From Bradyrhizobium sp. CCBAU 51627 (GTDB taxonomy: Bacteria > Pseudomonadota > Alphaproteobacteria > Rhizobiales > Xanthobacteraceae): a stretch of 64,000 nt of DNA. Position 1 is the stretch's first letter; every line of letters starts with the position of its first letter. The stretch covers positions 186,001-250,000 of the forward strand of contig NZ_LBJG01000027.1 of NCBI RefSeq assembly GCF_028128765.1, given 5' to 3'. The position numbers and the translations under genes were made by a program. Positions 34,346-42,036 of the stretch are shown in pieces. The notes beneath the pieces are model-generated. The model searched no databases. It had not been told where the DNA came from and saw only the letters and a list, made by a program, of their open reading frames with translations.

Positions 34346-35365
34346 CTAGCTTGAGAAGGTGCCGCTGCGGTCGCTGAAGAGATCGAGCGGCTGCGGCGGA
34401 CGGACATTGGGCGTCGCCGACGCAACCGAGGTCAGCGAGGCGTTGTTGCCCCACAGTTTCTGCACGGTCGTCGAGACCGGCTGCGTGGCGTCGCCCGGCT
34501 GATAGATCGAGCGAAATGCCGGCGCGGAGGGTGCATTGTCAGCGACGGTCATTGACGATGCCGCACTCACCGGCGTGACGCCTCGCGCGTCCGGGAAGGT
34601 CTGGAGGAAGACGGCATTGTCGACGATCGGCGCAGCAGGCTGCACGCCATTGGCGCTGGCGACCTGCGTCGTCGAGGGCGTAGCGCCATACATCGCCATC
34701 GCGCTGCGGGTGACCTTCGAATTCGCCGCGCTGGCGTAGCGCGCGTCCAGCACCGAATAGACTTCGGAGACGCTGCGGGCACGGCCGTCCCTGGCGTAGA
34801 AGATCGAGCGATTGGCCGAGGCCGCGTTGGGAAACAGCCGCGCACCAACCGCTTGCGGATTGTCCTCGGCATTGGCGATCAGTTTCGCCGCGCCGCCGAC
34901 GCCCATGAAATGGGCCATATAGAGCTCACTGTCGGAGGGCCTGCGGCCGAGCAGACCGGTGAGCTTGAAGCTGTTGGACTGCGTCAGCGCCGCCGCCATG
35001 CTGGACGCAGCCTCGGGATCGTCGCGGAGCTTCATGATCGATCGCTTCATGAAGGGGTCATCGACGGTGTAGCTGCCCGACGAGGTCCTGGTGATCGCGT
35101 CGGCGTAGTTGCCGTAGCCGAGCTGGGCCCCCGCCTCCTTCACCGTGCCGAGCCAGGTCTGGTCGATGAATTGATAGAGACCGTGGGCGGACGAGGTGGT
35201 GGCGCCCGCAGACGGATCGAAATCCGATTCCATCTTGGCGGTCGTCACCATGTATTGGAAGCTGACGCCGGTCCGGTTGGAGACCTGCTTGATCGCGCCG
35301 GCCACACGCGTCTGCGACGGATCGAGAAACGCCGTCTGCGAGACACTGGAATTGTCGACCGACAT
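34346..35365 (-). CDS. Lytic transglycosylase (SLT-fold) domain protein
   Basis: 339 residues. The SLT-like segment has a catalytic-type Glu in TTAKMESDFDPSAGATTSSAHGLYQFIDQTWL, the ES..P..SS..AxGLxQ pattern of family 1 transglycosylases. The C-terminal 170 residues are Ala/Ser/Pro-rich and look disordered. No signal peptide, as in flagellar rod-type muramidases. ATG 35365 is chosen over the longer frame to 35425. A perfect CtrA box lies 77 bp upstream. It would cleave peptidoglycan glycan strands during division or flagellum assembly. Confidence 0.82.
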   Translation of the reverse strand: MSVDNSSVSQTAFLDPSQTRVAGAIKQVSNRTGVSFQYMVTTAKMESDFDPSAGATTSSAHGLYQFIDQTWLGTVKEAGAQLGYGNYADAITRTSSGSYTVDDPFMKRSIMKLRDDPEAASSMAAALTQSNSFKLTGLLGRRPSDSELYMAHFMGVGGAAKLIANAEDNPQAVGARLFPNAASANRSIFYARDGRARSVSEVYSVLDARYASAANSKVTRSAMAMYGATPSTTQVASANGVQPAAPIVDNAVFLQTFPDARGVTPVSAASSMTVADNAPSAPAFRSIYQPGDATQPVSTTVQKLWGNNASLTSVASATPNVRPPQPLDLFSDRSGTFSS

Positions 35366-35441
35366 GATGGAGTGCCCGCCCGCGCGGCATTGGAGGCGCC
35401 GGCAATTCGGCGCCCGTCGTCCCACCGTGGGACAGGCATGG

Positions 35442-35456
35442 TTAATGCGGGGTTAA
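35442..35456 (-). promoter_or_regulatory. CtrA-binding box
   Basis: On the minus strand TTAA-CCCCGCA-TTAACC matches the full CtrA consensus TTAA-N7-TTAAC(C). It lies 77 bp upstream of the transglycosylase ATG and downstream of the hisI stop. Confidence 0.7.
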
Positions 35457-35489
35457 TTCGGGGGCGCGCTTCCCCGATTCAATTCCGGG

Positions 35490-35912
35490 CTACTTCTTGT
35501 AGACCGAGTCCGGATCGAACAGCCGCTCCGAATCGACGAACACAAGCGTCGCGCCTGCATCGTCCGCCTCGACCTTGCGATAGAAGCACGAGCGGCGGCC
35601 GGTGTGGCAGGCGGCGCCGATCTGCTCGACGCGAATCCAGACCGCGTCCTGGTCGCAATCGGTGCGGATCTCGACCACGCGCTGGGTCTGACCTGAGGTC
35701 TCACCTTTTCGCCACAACGCATTGCGCGAGCGGCTGAAGTACCAGGCCTCGCCCGTGGCAATGGTCTTGCGCAGCGCCTCCTCGTTCATGTGCGCGACCA
35801 TGAGGACGTCACCGGTCGCGACGTCGGTCGCGACGACCGTCACAAGGCCGGCGGCATCGAACTTGGGGAGAAAGACCAGGCCTTCCTCGATCTCATGGGA
35901 GTGAGCGGACAC
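35490..35912 (-). CDS. hisI: Phosphoribosyl-AMP cyclohydrolase (histidine biosynthesis)
   Basis: 140 residues, the monofunctional size (no HisE fusion). It opens the purine ring of PR-AMP to ProFAR, step three of histidine synthesis. The family signatures [38 protein letters not shown], the metal-binding DCDQDA and [10 protein letters not shown] are intact. It starts 27 bp after folE stops, so the two are probably cotranscribed, an arrangement known in rhizobia. Confidence 0.95.
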   Translation of the reverse strand: MSAHSHEIEEGLVFLPKFDAAGLVTVVATDVATGDVLMVAHMNEEALRKTIATGEAWYFSRSRNALWRKGETSGQTQRVVEIRTDCDQDAVWIRVEQIGAACHTGRRSCFYRKVEADDAGATLVFVDSERLFDPDSVYKK

Positions 35913-35939
35913 AGCAACTCTCGCCAGTCATTCGCGAGG

Positions 35940-36632
35940 TCAGCGCTGCAGGCCTCGTACCAGGGACAGGAAACGGGCCTGCTCCGCCGGATTGTCGCGG
36001 AACATGCCGGTGAAACGGCTGGTGAAGGTGGAGGCGCCATGCTTGGCGACGCCGCGCACCGACATGCAGGTATGCTCGGCCTCGATCAGGACGGCGACGC
36101 CGCGCGGCTTCAGGATTTCGTCGATCGCAGCTGCGATCTGCGCCGTCAAATGCTCCTGGGTCTGGAGCCGACGGGCAAAAATGTCGGTGAGCCGGGCGAG
36201 CTTGGACAGACCGACGACGCGCTCCACCGGAGTATAGGCGATGTGCGCCTTGCCGTAGAACGGCATCATGTGATGCTCGCATTGCGAGGTAAACTCGATG
36301 TCGCGCACCAGCACGAAATCGTCATAGCCCGCAGTCTCGCCAAACGTACGGTCGAGCACCTCGGCTGGGCACTGATGGTAGCCCTGATAGAGCTCGTCGA
36401 AGGCCTCGACCACGCGGCGCGGCGTGTCGAGCAGGCCCTCGCGCTGCGGGTTCTCACCGATATAGGCGAGCAGCGTCTTCACGGCCGCCTCCGCCTCGGC
36501 GCGCGCCGGGCGCGGCTGGTCGGCACGGACGGCGGCGGCGAGGAATTCAGAGGGATCAAGCTCCGCCGGGCGGCTGTCGAGCTGCCGGTCGGAAGGCTTG
36601 TTCGGGCGGATGGATTTGATCGTCGCGTCCAT
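35940..36632 (-). CDS. folE: GTP cyclohydrolase I (type IA)
   Basis: 230 residues from ATG 36632 (GGAG upstream; an in-frame start at 36740 is weaker). It converts GTP to 7,8-dihydroneopterin triphosphate for folate. Zinc ligands are in [18 protein letters not shown] and [34 protein letters not shown] and [16 protein letters not shown] are typical. The 45-residue N-terminal tail is variable. It is the upstream gene of the hisI pair and divergent from the IscU-like gene. Confidence 0.95.
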   Translation of the reverse strand: MDATIKSIRPNKPSDRQLDSRPAELDPSEFLAAAVRADQPRPARAEAEAAVKTLLAYIGENPQREGLLDTPRRVVEAFDELYQGYHQCPAEVLDRTFGETAGYDDFVLVRDIEFTSQCEHHMMPFYGKAHIAYTPVERVVGLSKLARLTDIFARRLQTQEHLTAQIAAAIDEILKPRGVAVLIEAEHTCMSVRGVAKHGASTFTSRFTGMFRDNPAEQARFLSLVRGLQR

Positions 36633-36872
36633 GTCTACTCCGTTCGACGGCCCTGCGGCCGGAGTGTCACCGGCAGACGAGGCGGACAAGCCGCCGGACG
36701 CCTGAAGAGAACAGTATTCGGCGAAAGGCCCATTTGGCAATAACGCCGGCAGCGCACACCTGGATCACCGCCAGCGAAGCCGGGCTGTTTTTCCGCCAGT
36801 TCCAGCCCTATATAGGATCGTGGCCGGCGCCCGCCAAGGCCGATCCGGCTCGTAAGTGTTGGACTCCATCAC

Positions 36873-37328
36873 ATGCTGAACGACATCTATAACAAGCGGA
36901 TCATCGAGCTGGCTGGCAATATTCCGCGGCTCGGGCGGTTGGCGGACCCCGACGCCAGCGCCACCGCCCATTCCAAATTGTGCGGCTCGACTGTGAAGAT
37001 CGACCTCAAGATGGAGGGCGACACCGTCACCGACTTCGCCCACGACGTGAAGGCCTGCGCGCTGGGGCAAGCCTCCTCGTCCATCATGGCAAGCCACGTG
37101 GTCGGCTCGACCGCGAGTGAACTCCGTGAGTTACGCGAAACCGTTCGCAAGATGCTCAAGGAGAATGGAGCGCCTCCCGAAGGCAAGTGGGAAGAGATCA
37201 AATTCCTCGAGCCGGTCCGCGACTACAAGGCGCGCCACGCCTCGACGCTGTTGACCTTCGACGCCGTGGTCGATGCGATCGGCCAGATCGAGGCGAGGGC
37301 GAAGCAGCCCGCTACCGCGCAAGGCTGA
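36873..37328 (+). CDS. IscU/NifU-N-like Fe-S scaffold-family protein
   Basis: 151 residues with the IscU fold landmarks: an N-terminal LNDIYNKRIIELAGNIPRLG, Cys37 in SKLCGSTVKI and Cys62 in VKACALGQASSSIMA. The position of the third ligand cysteine (CATL in canonical scaffolds) reads HASTLL, so only two of three cysteines remain. This divergent clade is common in alphaproteobacteria. It may carry or deliver Fe-S or act outside the SUF pathway; standard scaffolding is uncertain. Confidence 0.8.
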   Translation: MLNDIYNKRIIELAGNIPRLGRLADPDASATAHSKLCGSTVKIDLKMEGDTVTDFAHDVKACALGQASSSIMASHVVGSTASELRELRETVRKMLKENGAPPEGKWEEIKFLEPVRDYKARHASTLLTFDAVVDAIGQIEARAKQPATAQG

Positions 37329-37333
37329 AGCTC

Positions 37334-38233
37334 TTATTTCTGCGGCGTCGAAGCTGGAGCCGCGACGCCCGCGAGCGGGACCACGGCTTCCGCCGTCTTG
37401 GTCGACTTGGCAGGTTGAGGGTCCGACTCCTGGCCGAACCTGGCCTGCGTCTTCGGTGCAAGCTCCGCCACCGCAGGTGCCGTGACGTCCACATGCGGCA
37501 GCACGTCGGCCACGAGATCTGTCGTCACGAGATTGGTCAGCTTCAGCTCGGCCGCGTTGAGTTCGTGCAGATCTTCCCAGGGCGGCACATTGAGCGCGAG
37601 CGACAGCAGATCACCCGCACCGCCCATATCGAAGGTGTATTTGGCGAGCCGGCCGATGTCGCGTTCCACGATCATCAGATCCTGCGCAGTGTAGCTCGCC
37701 GCTTTGGCGTCATCCGCGCGGTCGCCCATCCAGATCTGATGGACGCGAACATGAGCCGCTTCCGGCACGTAACGTTTCTTGCCGGCCAGCAGCAGGAACA
37801 CGCACATGGATTCGCAATAGGCTTCCGAGGCGACCGTCGGACGGGCGCCCTGCCCGCTCTTCTGCTGCGTGATGCCGACCGTGGTGAGAAGACCGAGGGT
37901 GCGGAAGCGCCGGCCGAGCGTGATCGCATCGTTGACGGAACCGCCGCTGGAGTCGAGTACGACGGTGGCCCCGCCGAGCTGGCGTCCGCGGGCAAAGTCG
38001 TCAAAATCCTTCGGCGTATCGGCAGTGATGATGCCCACCGCACTGACCCAGCCGCGGCAATTGGGTTCGCAGGCGACCCAGCTGAATTTCATCGGCAGCT
38101 TGCGCTCTTCGAGGGCAGCACCGGCTCGGGCCGACGATCCGAATGTCGCGACGGCGCCTGCCAGCACGACTCCGCAAGCGGCGGTTCCCACCAGCAACCA
38201 GCCGCGAAGGTTGAGCGACTTCAGAAGTTTCAA
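37334..38233 (-). CDS. Exported ClpP-like (COG3904-type) predicted protease
   Basis: 299 residues. An N-terminal hydrophobic segment (WLLVGTAACGVVLAGAVATFG) acts as signal or anchor. A crotonase/ClpP-type core follows: VVLDSSGGSVNDAITLGRRFR, then EAYCESMCVFLLLAGKKRYVPEAAHVRVHQIWMG, which puts Ser (ESMC) and His (RVHQ) where the ClpP/SDH-type dyad lies. A Pro/Ala-rich C-terminal tail of about 70 residues follows. The sequence suggests a periplasmic peptidase, but activity is unproven in this family. It converges on the IscU-like gene with a 5-bp gap. Confidence 0.75.
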   Translation of the reverse strand: MKLLKSLNLRGWLLVGTAACGVVLAGAVATFGSSARAGAALEERKLPMKFSWVACEPNCRGWVSAVGIITADTPKDFDDFARGRQLGGATVVLDSSGGSVNDAITLGRRFRTLGLLTTVGITQQKSGQGARPTVASEAYCESMCVFLLLAGKKRYVPEAAHVRVHQIWMGDRADDAKAASYTAQDLMIVERDIGRLAKYTFDMGGAGDLLSLALNVPPWEDLHELNAAELKLTNLVTTDLVADVLPHVDVTAPAVAELAPKTQARFGQESDPQPAKSTKTAEAVVPLAGVAAPASTPQK

Positions 38234-38474
38234 ACTGATCCCTTCCCCAAGCCCATTCGCGCGATTATCCCCGCTTCGCGCTCGATGAGTCGATCATACA
38301 GTCGTATGTTTTCACGCGTGTCATAAAAATGGTATCCGGGGGAATACAGTTCGTCCATAGGGACTTGCTGCACTGCTCCCAAAAAGCACGGAAAATATGG
38401 CGCAAAAACAACTGCTTGCTGTTCCCTGCGCCGGAACCGGGCAAGATCTCGCTCACGATCGCGGCACAGCGCAC

Positions 38475-38813
38475 ATGAAGCATTCAGCCTGCGAGCATTG
38501 TTCCGCTTCCCTCGCCGAGGCGCTGCGGCTGCCGCGCAGATTCGGCCGCGCGCTGATCTGGCTCTACAGGCATACGCTCTCGCCGTTGGTCGGCTACAAT
38601 TGCCGCCATCTGCCGACCTGCTCCGTCTATGGCGATGAGGCAATCGAGCGGTTCGGTCTCTGGGCCGGTGGCTGGATGACACTCGCGCGCGTGTTGCGCT
38701 GCAATCCATTCGGCACGTCGGGGATCGACAATGTGCCCCTCACTCCGCCGCAGAATGCGCGCTGGTATTTGCCGTGGCGCTACGCTCGCTGGCGCGGGGT
38801 CAATTCGTCTTGA
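38475..38813 (+). CDS. yidD: Membrane protein insertion efficiency factor YidD
   Basis: 112 residues from ATG 38475 (an open frame reaches back to 38397). The YidD core LIWLYRHTLSPLVGYNCRHLPTCSVYGDEAIERFG contains the conserved PxCRxxPTCSxY-type motif, followed by the RVLRCNPFGTSGIDNVP signature. It is a small amphipathic membrane-associated protein that assists YidC-dependent insertion. Here it is not next to rnpA-yidC, a common situation in alphaproteobacteria. Confidence 0.92.
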   Translation: MKHSACEHCSASLAEALRLPRRFGRALIWLYRHTLSPLVGYNCRHLPTCSVYGDEAIERFGLWAGGWMTLARVLRCNPFGTSGIDNVPLTPPQNARWYLPWRYARWRGVNSS

Positions 38814-38849
38814 GTTTGCTGCGGTGCTTTGCGCATTTCTGCCCTGAGC

Positions 38850-38874
38850 GGAACTGGAACTCTGCCCTCGCGTT
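38850..38874 (+). promoter_or_regulatory. EcfG-type promoter
   Basis: GGAAC (38850-38854), 16 bp, CGTT (38871-38874); predicted start near 38881, giving a leader of about 24 nt before the small membrane protein ATG at 38905. Confidence 0.65.
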
Positions 38875-38904
38875 GTCGTGATGCTCCCACGGGAGGAAAC
38901 AACA

Positions 38905-39117
38905 ATGCGCTGGAAAATCAGCCGTCATTTTCATTTCTGGCCTGGTTCGCACCTTAGCTTCAATCCAAGGGAACACGATCCCAGAACCGTCGACATACTC
39001 GCGATCATCGCGCTGCTCATGCTGGTCCTCGGCTCCGGCTGGTATCTGTCGGCAAGTCTTGCGACACCGCCGAGCACGACGGCGTTCATCGTGCCCAGCC
39101 AAAGCGTGCATTGGTAG
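38905..39117 (+). CDS. Small single-pass membrane protein, 70 aa, probably stress-induced
   Basis: GGGAGG precedes ATG 38905. A polar head (MRWKISRHFHFWPGSHLSFN) is followed by one transmembrane helix (ILAIIALLMLVLGSGWYL) and a short tail ending SVHW. A perfect EcfG-type promoter sits 31 bp upstream. Its stop is adjacent to that of the convergent 39118 gene without a spare base. Function unknown. Confidence 0.7.
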   Translation: MRWKISRHFHFWPGSHLSFNPREHDPRTVDILAIIALLMLVLGSGWYLSASLATPPSTTAFIVPSQSVHW

Positions 39118-40332
39118 TCAGCGGAACCAGAAGAAGCGTCCGGGTGGCGGCGGAATCGGCTCGGGTGGACGTAGTCGCTTCGACCGCGGCGGCTTCGGCG
39201 GCGGCTCGGCCGACGACGTCGTCTCCGCGGCCGGGGCGATCTCGCTTCCCGGGACCTTCACGGACAGCAGCAGATTCGACTCATGCATCCGCCAGCGATA
39301 GCCGACGCCGAAATCGATCGGCTGGGCACGCGTGAACAATTCAGCGTAGCGCTCCTGATAGCGGCCAGGGAATTCGTCGATCGGTCCGAGATAGCGGCCG
39401 AACGGGAAGAACCGCCATTGCCGCGGATTGTAACTGGCGAGCGGGATACCGGAATCGTCCTGGATAATGGTCGCGCTGTTGGCAAGCAGCCAGTCGCGGA
39501 CCACGGTAAAATTGCCTGCGTGCAAGAGATACGACGCGCTCTTGATCAGGCTGTTGCCCGGCCCGAGCGTCGCGCAGAATTTCAGGAAGCCGGTGGCACG
39601 CGCGCCCGGGTTGGAAAGATCGGTCGAGAAATAATATAGCGTGCGCGCCTCGCCGTCGCTGCCCGCAAAGGTGATGCGTACGCCGCGCGTGGCGTTCGGC
39701 CCCGGATTGTCATTGCCTCCATGGACCCCGCCCTTGTCGTCGAGCGCGACCATCTCGACGTTGCGGATGGTTTTGCCGGAGCGCGCCAGGAAGACGTAGA
39801 GGATCGGCAAGGTACCGTTGACCTGGTTGGCGTGCAGATCGACCTTCATCTGCTTGGTGATGAAGAAGGAAAAGCTGAGGATCGAGCCAAGCGAACGCTC
39901 GACATTGTAGAGCGCGGCATTGACCGAGCTACGCGGCAGCCTGGTCAGATCGGGCACTGCACCGACCGGCTCCAGGGCGCCCAGCACGTAAGTGCTGGCC
40001 TTGGAATAGAAGGCGTTTGCGTAGAGGAAATCCGGACCGCTGAAGAAGTAGAACATGGTCGGCCGGGGCGCGGCGAGATTGACGTCCGACCAGCTCCGGA
40101 TCTTCGATATCTGCCGCTGCTCGAGCTCGGCGAAGGCGCCGTCGAAGAATCTGGCGTGATGCTGCCAGGACGGGTCCCTGGTGAGCGGCACCAGCGGCGA
40201 GTCCGCCGACGGCTGCATCCCTGCGAGGAAGCGCGCGGTGTCGTCAAATGTGACTTCGGCCGCACGCCCGGACGAGATGGCCGCACCCAAAAACGCAAGT
40301 GCGACGGCCGCAAGTCTCATGGATCGAAACAT
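39118..40332 (-). CDS. Secreted hypothetical protein, 404 aa, paired with an APC transporter
   Basis: ATG 40332 lies 2 nt after the transporter stop, so the two genes are cotranscribed. The signal peptide MFRSMRLAAVALAFLGAAISSGRA is followed by about 340 residues with blocks such as RPTMFYFFSGPDFLYANAFYSKASTYVLGALEPVG, YYFSTDLSN and PFGRYLGPIDEFPGRYQ, then a Pro/Lys-rich C-terminus (PPPKPPRSKRLRPPEP). No catalytic motif recognised. An open frame continuing upstream to 41523 is only an antiframe of the transporter gene. Confidence 0.75.
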   Translation of the reverse strand: MFRSMRLAAVALAFLGAAISSGRAAEVTFDDTARFLAGMQPSADSPLVPLTRDPSWQHHARFFDGAFAELEQRQISKIRSWSDVNLAAPRPTMFYFFSGPDFLYANAFYSKASTYVLGALEPVGAVPDLTRLPRSSVNAALYNVERSLGSILSFSFFITKQMKVDLHANQVNGTLPILYVFLARSGKTIRNVEMVALDDKGGVHGGNDNPGPNATRGVRITFAGSDGEARTLYYFSTDLSNPGARATGFLKFCATLGPGNSLIKSASYLLHAGNFTVVRDWLLANSATIIQDDSGIPLASYNPRQWRFFPFGRYLGPIDEFPGRYQERYAELFTRAQPIDFGVGYRWRMHESNLLLSVKVPGSEIAPAAETTSSAEPPPKPPRSKRLRPPEPIPPPPGRFFWFR

Positions 40333-40334
40333 GT

Positions 40335-41702
40335 CTATTCGCGATCGGGTGACGTGGCAGCGGCGACCGGCCGCCTGCGGAAAACAGCATAAATCAGCAG
40401 GCCCGAGAGCATGACGAGCATCCCCGACAGCGACTGCACGGGCCGCTCGGTCAAGAGGTAGTACATCATCGATGCGGTCACGAGCAGGAAAATGAGCGGC
40501 GTGAACGGGTATCCCCAGGCGCGATAGGGGCGTGGCAGGTCGGGATCGGTGATGCGCAGCTTGATCACACCGGCAACAGTGAAGAACGAGCAGAACAGCA
40601 GCGCGAACTGGATGAAGTCGAGCACCGCCTCGAAGCTGCGGGTGAACAGCAACAGATTGGCCACCGCGAGCTGAAACAGGATCGCGTAGGCCGGCGCGCC
40701 GCTCACCGATTTCTTCGAGAACACGCGCAGCGCCGGAATGTCCTCCCCCATCGTCATCATCACACGCGGTCCGATCCACATCATCGCGCTGATCGAGGAG
40801 ATCAGGCCGACGCATATCATCGCGCCGACGATCCGTCCGCCGAGGCTCCCGAAGATGCTGCTGCCGGCTACGCTTGCGACGTCGAGCTGGCCGGCCAGCG
40901 CGCTGATTGGCGTCGAATGAAGGAACACCGCATTGAGCGCGACGTACAGCGCCAGGACGATCAGGGTGCCCGCAAGCAGCGCGCGCGGCAGGCTCTGCTG
41001 CGGCGTGTTCATCTCGCCGATGATGTAGGTCGCGGCATTCCAGCCCGAGAACGAATACATCACGAAAACCAGCCCGATCGCGAAGGGGGCACTGATGATA
41101 TGGGCGAGATCGCCCGTCTGCGGCGCAAAGGAGATCGGCTGCGGCGTGCCAACGACGAATCCGGCGACGAGGAATGCAACGATCAGCACGACCTTGAGGA
41201 TGGTCGAGATCAGCTGGAAGGTCGAGGAGTGCCTGACCCCGGTCAATTGCACGATCGAGACCAGCCACACCACGCCGATGGCAAGCGGGATCGGCGGCAG
41301 ATCTGGCATGACGGATTTGGCGTATTCGCCGAAGGCCATGGCGGCAAGTGCCACCGGGGCAGCAAAGCCGACTGTCGCCGAGACCCAGCCGGCGAGAAAA
41401 CCGAACGCCGGATGATAGGTACGGCCGAGGAAATTGTACTCTCCGCTCGAGCGCGGAAACATCGCGCCGAGCTCGCTGTAGGAGAACACGCCACACAGCG
41501 CGACGATGCCGCCAATCGTCCACAGCGCGAGGATCGAGAAGCCCGAGGGGATGTCCTTCACCTGGAAGCCGAGGCTGGTGAAGACGCCGACGCCGATCAT
41601 ATCGGCGACGACGATGGCGGTTGCGACCAGAACGGAAACCCCGGAGCCGCCTCCAGTCAGCCGCCCGGTCCAGGGCGCGGTTCCCGCATCTGATGCCGTC
41701 AT
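40335..41702 (-). CDS. APC-superfamily amino acid permease
   Basis: 455 residues, 12 predicted helices. The first helix has the APC signature VVADMIGVGVFTSLGF with the GVG unwound segment; helix 3 has FLAGWVSATVGFAAPVALAAMAFGEYAKS, and YSFSGWNAATYIIGEM is the conserved helix-6 motif. It resembles basic or neutral amino acid exchangers/importers such as the SteT/LAT-like group. Substrate unknown. Its stop almost touches the start of the secreted 404-aa protein. Confidence 0.9.
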   Translation of the reverse strand: MTASDAGTAPWTGRLTGGGSGVSVLVATAIVVADMIGVGVFTSLGFQVKDIPSGFSILALWTIGGIVALCGVFSYSELGAMFPRSSGEYNFLGRTYHPAFGFLAGWVSATVGFAAPVALAAMAFGEYAKSVMPDLPPIPLAIGVVWLVSIVQLTGVRHSSTFQLISTILKVVLIVAFLVAGFVVGTPQPISFAPQTGDLAHIISAPFAIGLVFVMYSFSGWNAATYIIGEMNTPQQSLPRALLAGTLIVLALYVALNAVFLHSTPISALAGQLDVASVAGSSIFGSLGGRIVGAMICVGLISSISAMMWIGPRVMMTMGEDIPALRVFSKKSVSGAPAYAILFQLAVANLLLFTRSFEAVLDFIQFALLFCSFFTVAGVIKLRITDPDLPRPYRAWGYPFTPLIFLLVTASMMYYLLTERPVQSLSGMLVMLSGLLIYAVFRRRPVAAATSPDRE

Positions 41703-42036
41703 CTGGGTCCTTAGCCTCAGGCGTCGCGCCTCGTGGGAGGCATCGTGCAGATTGGTCCAGTCAATTCAAGCAGGGTTAACAAGGGCTAAATGAGGCAGCC
41801 CAAATAGGTAATTAGCCACCTAAATACCCGCTCCTTGCCGATAAACCCGCAGTCGACCGCGGAAATCCGCGCTCCCCTCCCACAATCGCGACACGATTGC
41901 GTGGTCTTTTTTGATCGTTCCGGATGTGGGGAGAGTTTCTCCGGACGCTTAACGTCGCCTAAACGCCAGTCGGCTCAATTAGCTCAATATTGCCGATAGA
42001 CGTGACTTGATAGACGTGACTTGGGGTCATGGGTGG
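41703..42036. other. Divergent intergenic region with a 14-bp tandem repeat
   Basis: 334 bp between the APC gene and the lipoprotein hydrolase. It contains TTAACGTCGCCTAAAC (near 41950), one mismatch from a CtrA box, TTAACAAGGGCTAAA near 41776, and a tandem GATAGACGTGACTT repeat at its right end. No gene. Confidence 0.45.
41995..42022. repeat. Perfect tandem duplication of 14 bp
   Basis: GATAGACGTGACTT occurs twice head to tail (41995-42008 and 42009-42022), 15 bp before the hydrolase ATG at 42037. It could be a duplicated operator half-site or a replication slippage product. Confidence 0.75.

Noticed and set aside
39118-41523. An 801-codon minus-strand frame joining the secreted protein to upstream sequence
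   Set aside because: Upstream of 40332 it is a shifted frame of the APC permease gene with Arg/His/Ala-rich composition.
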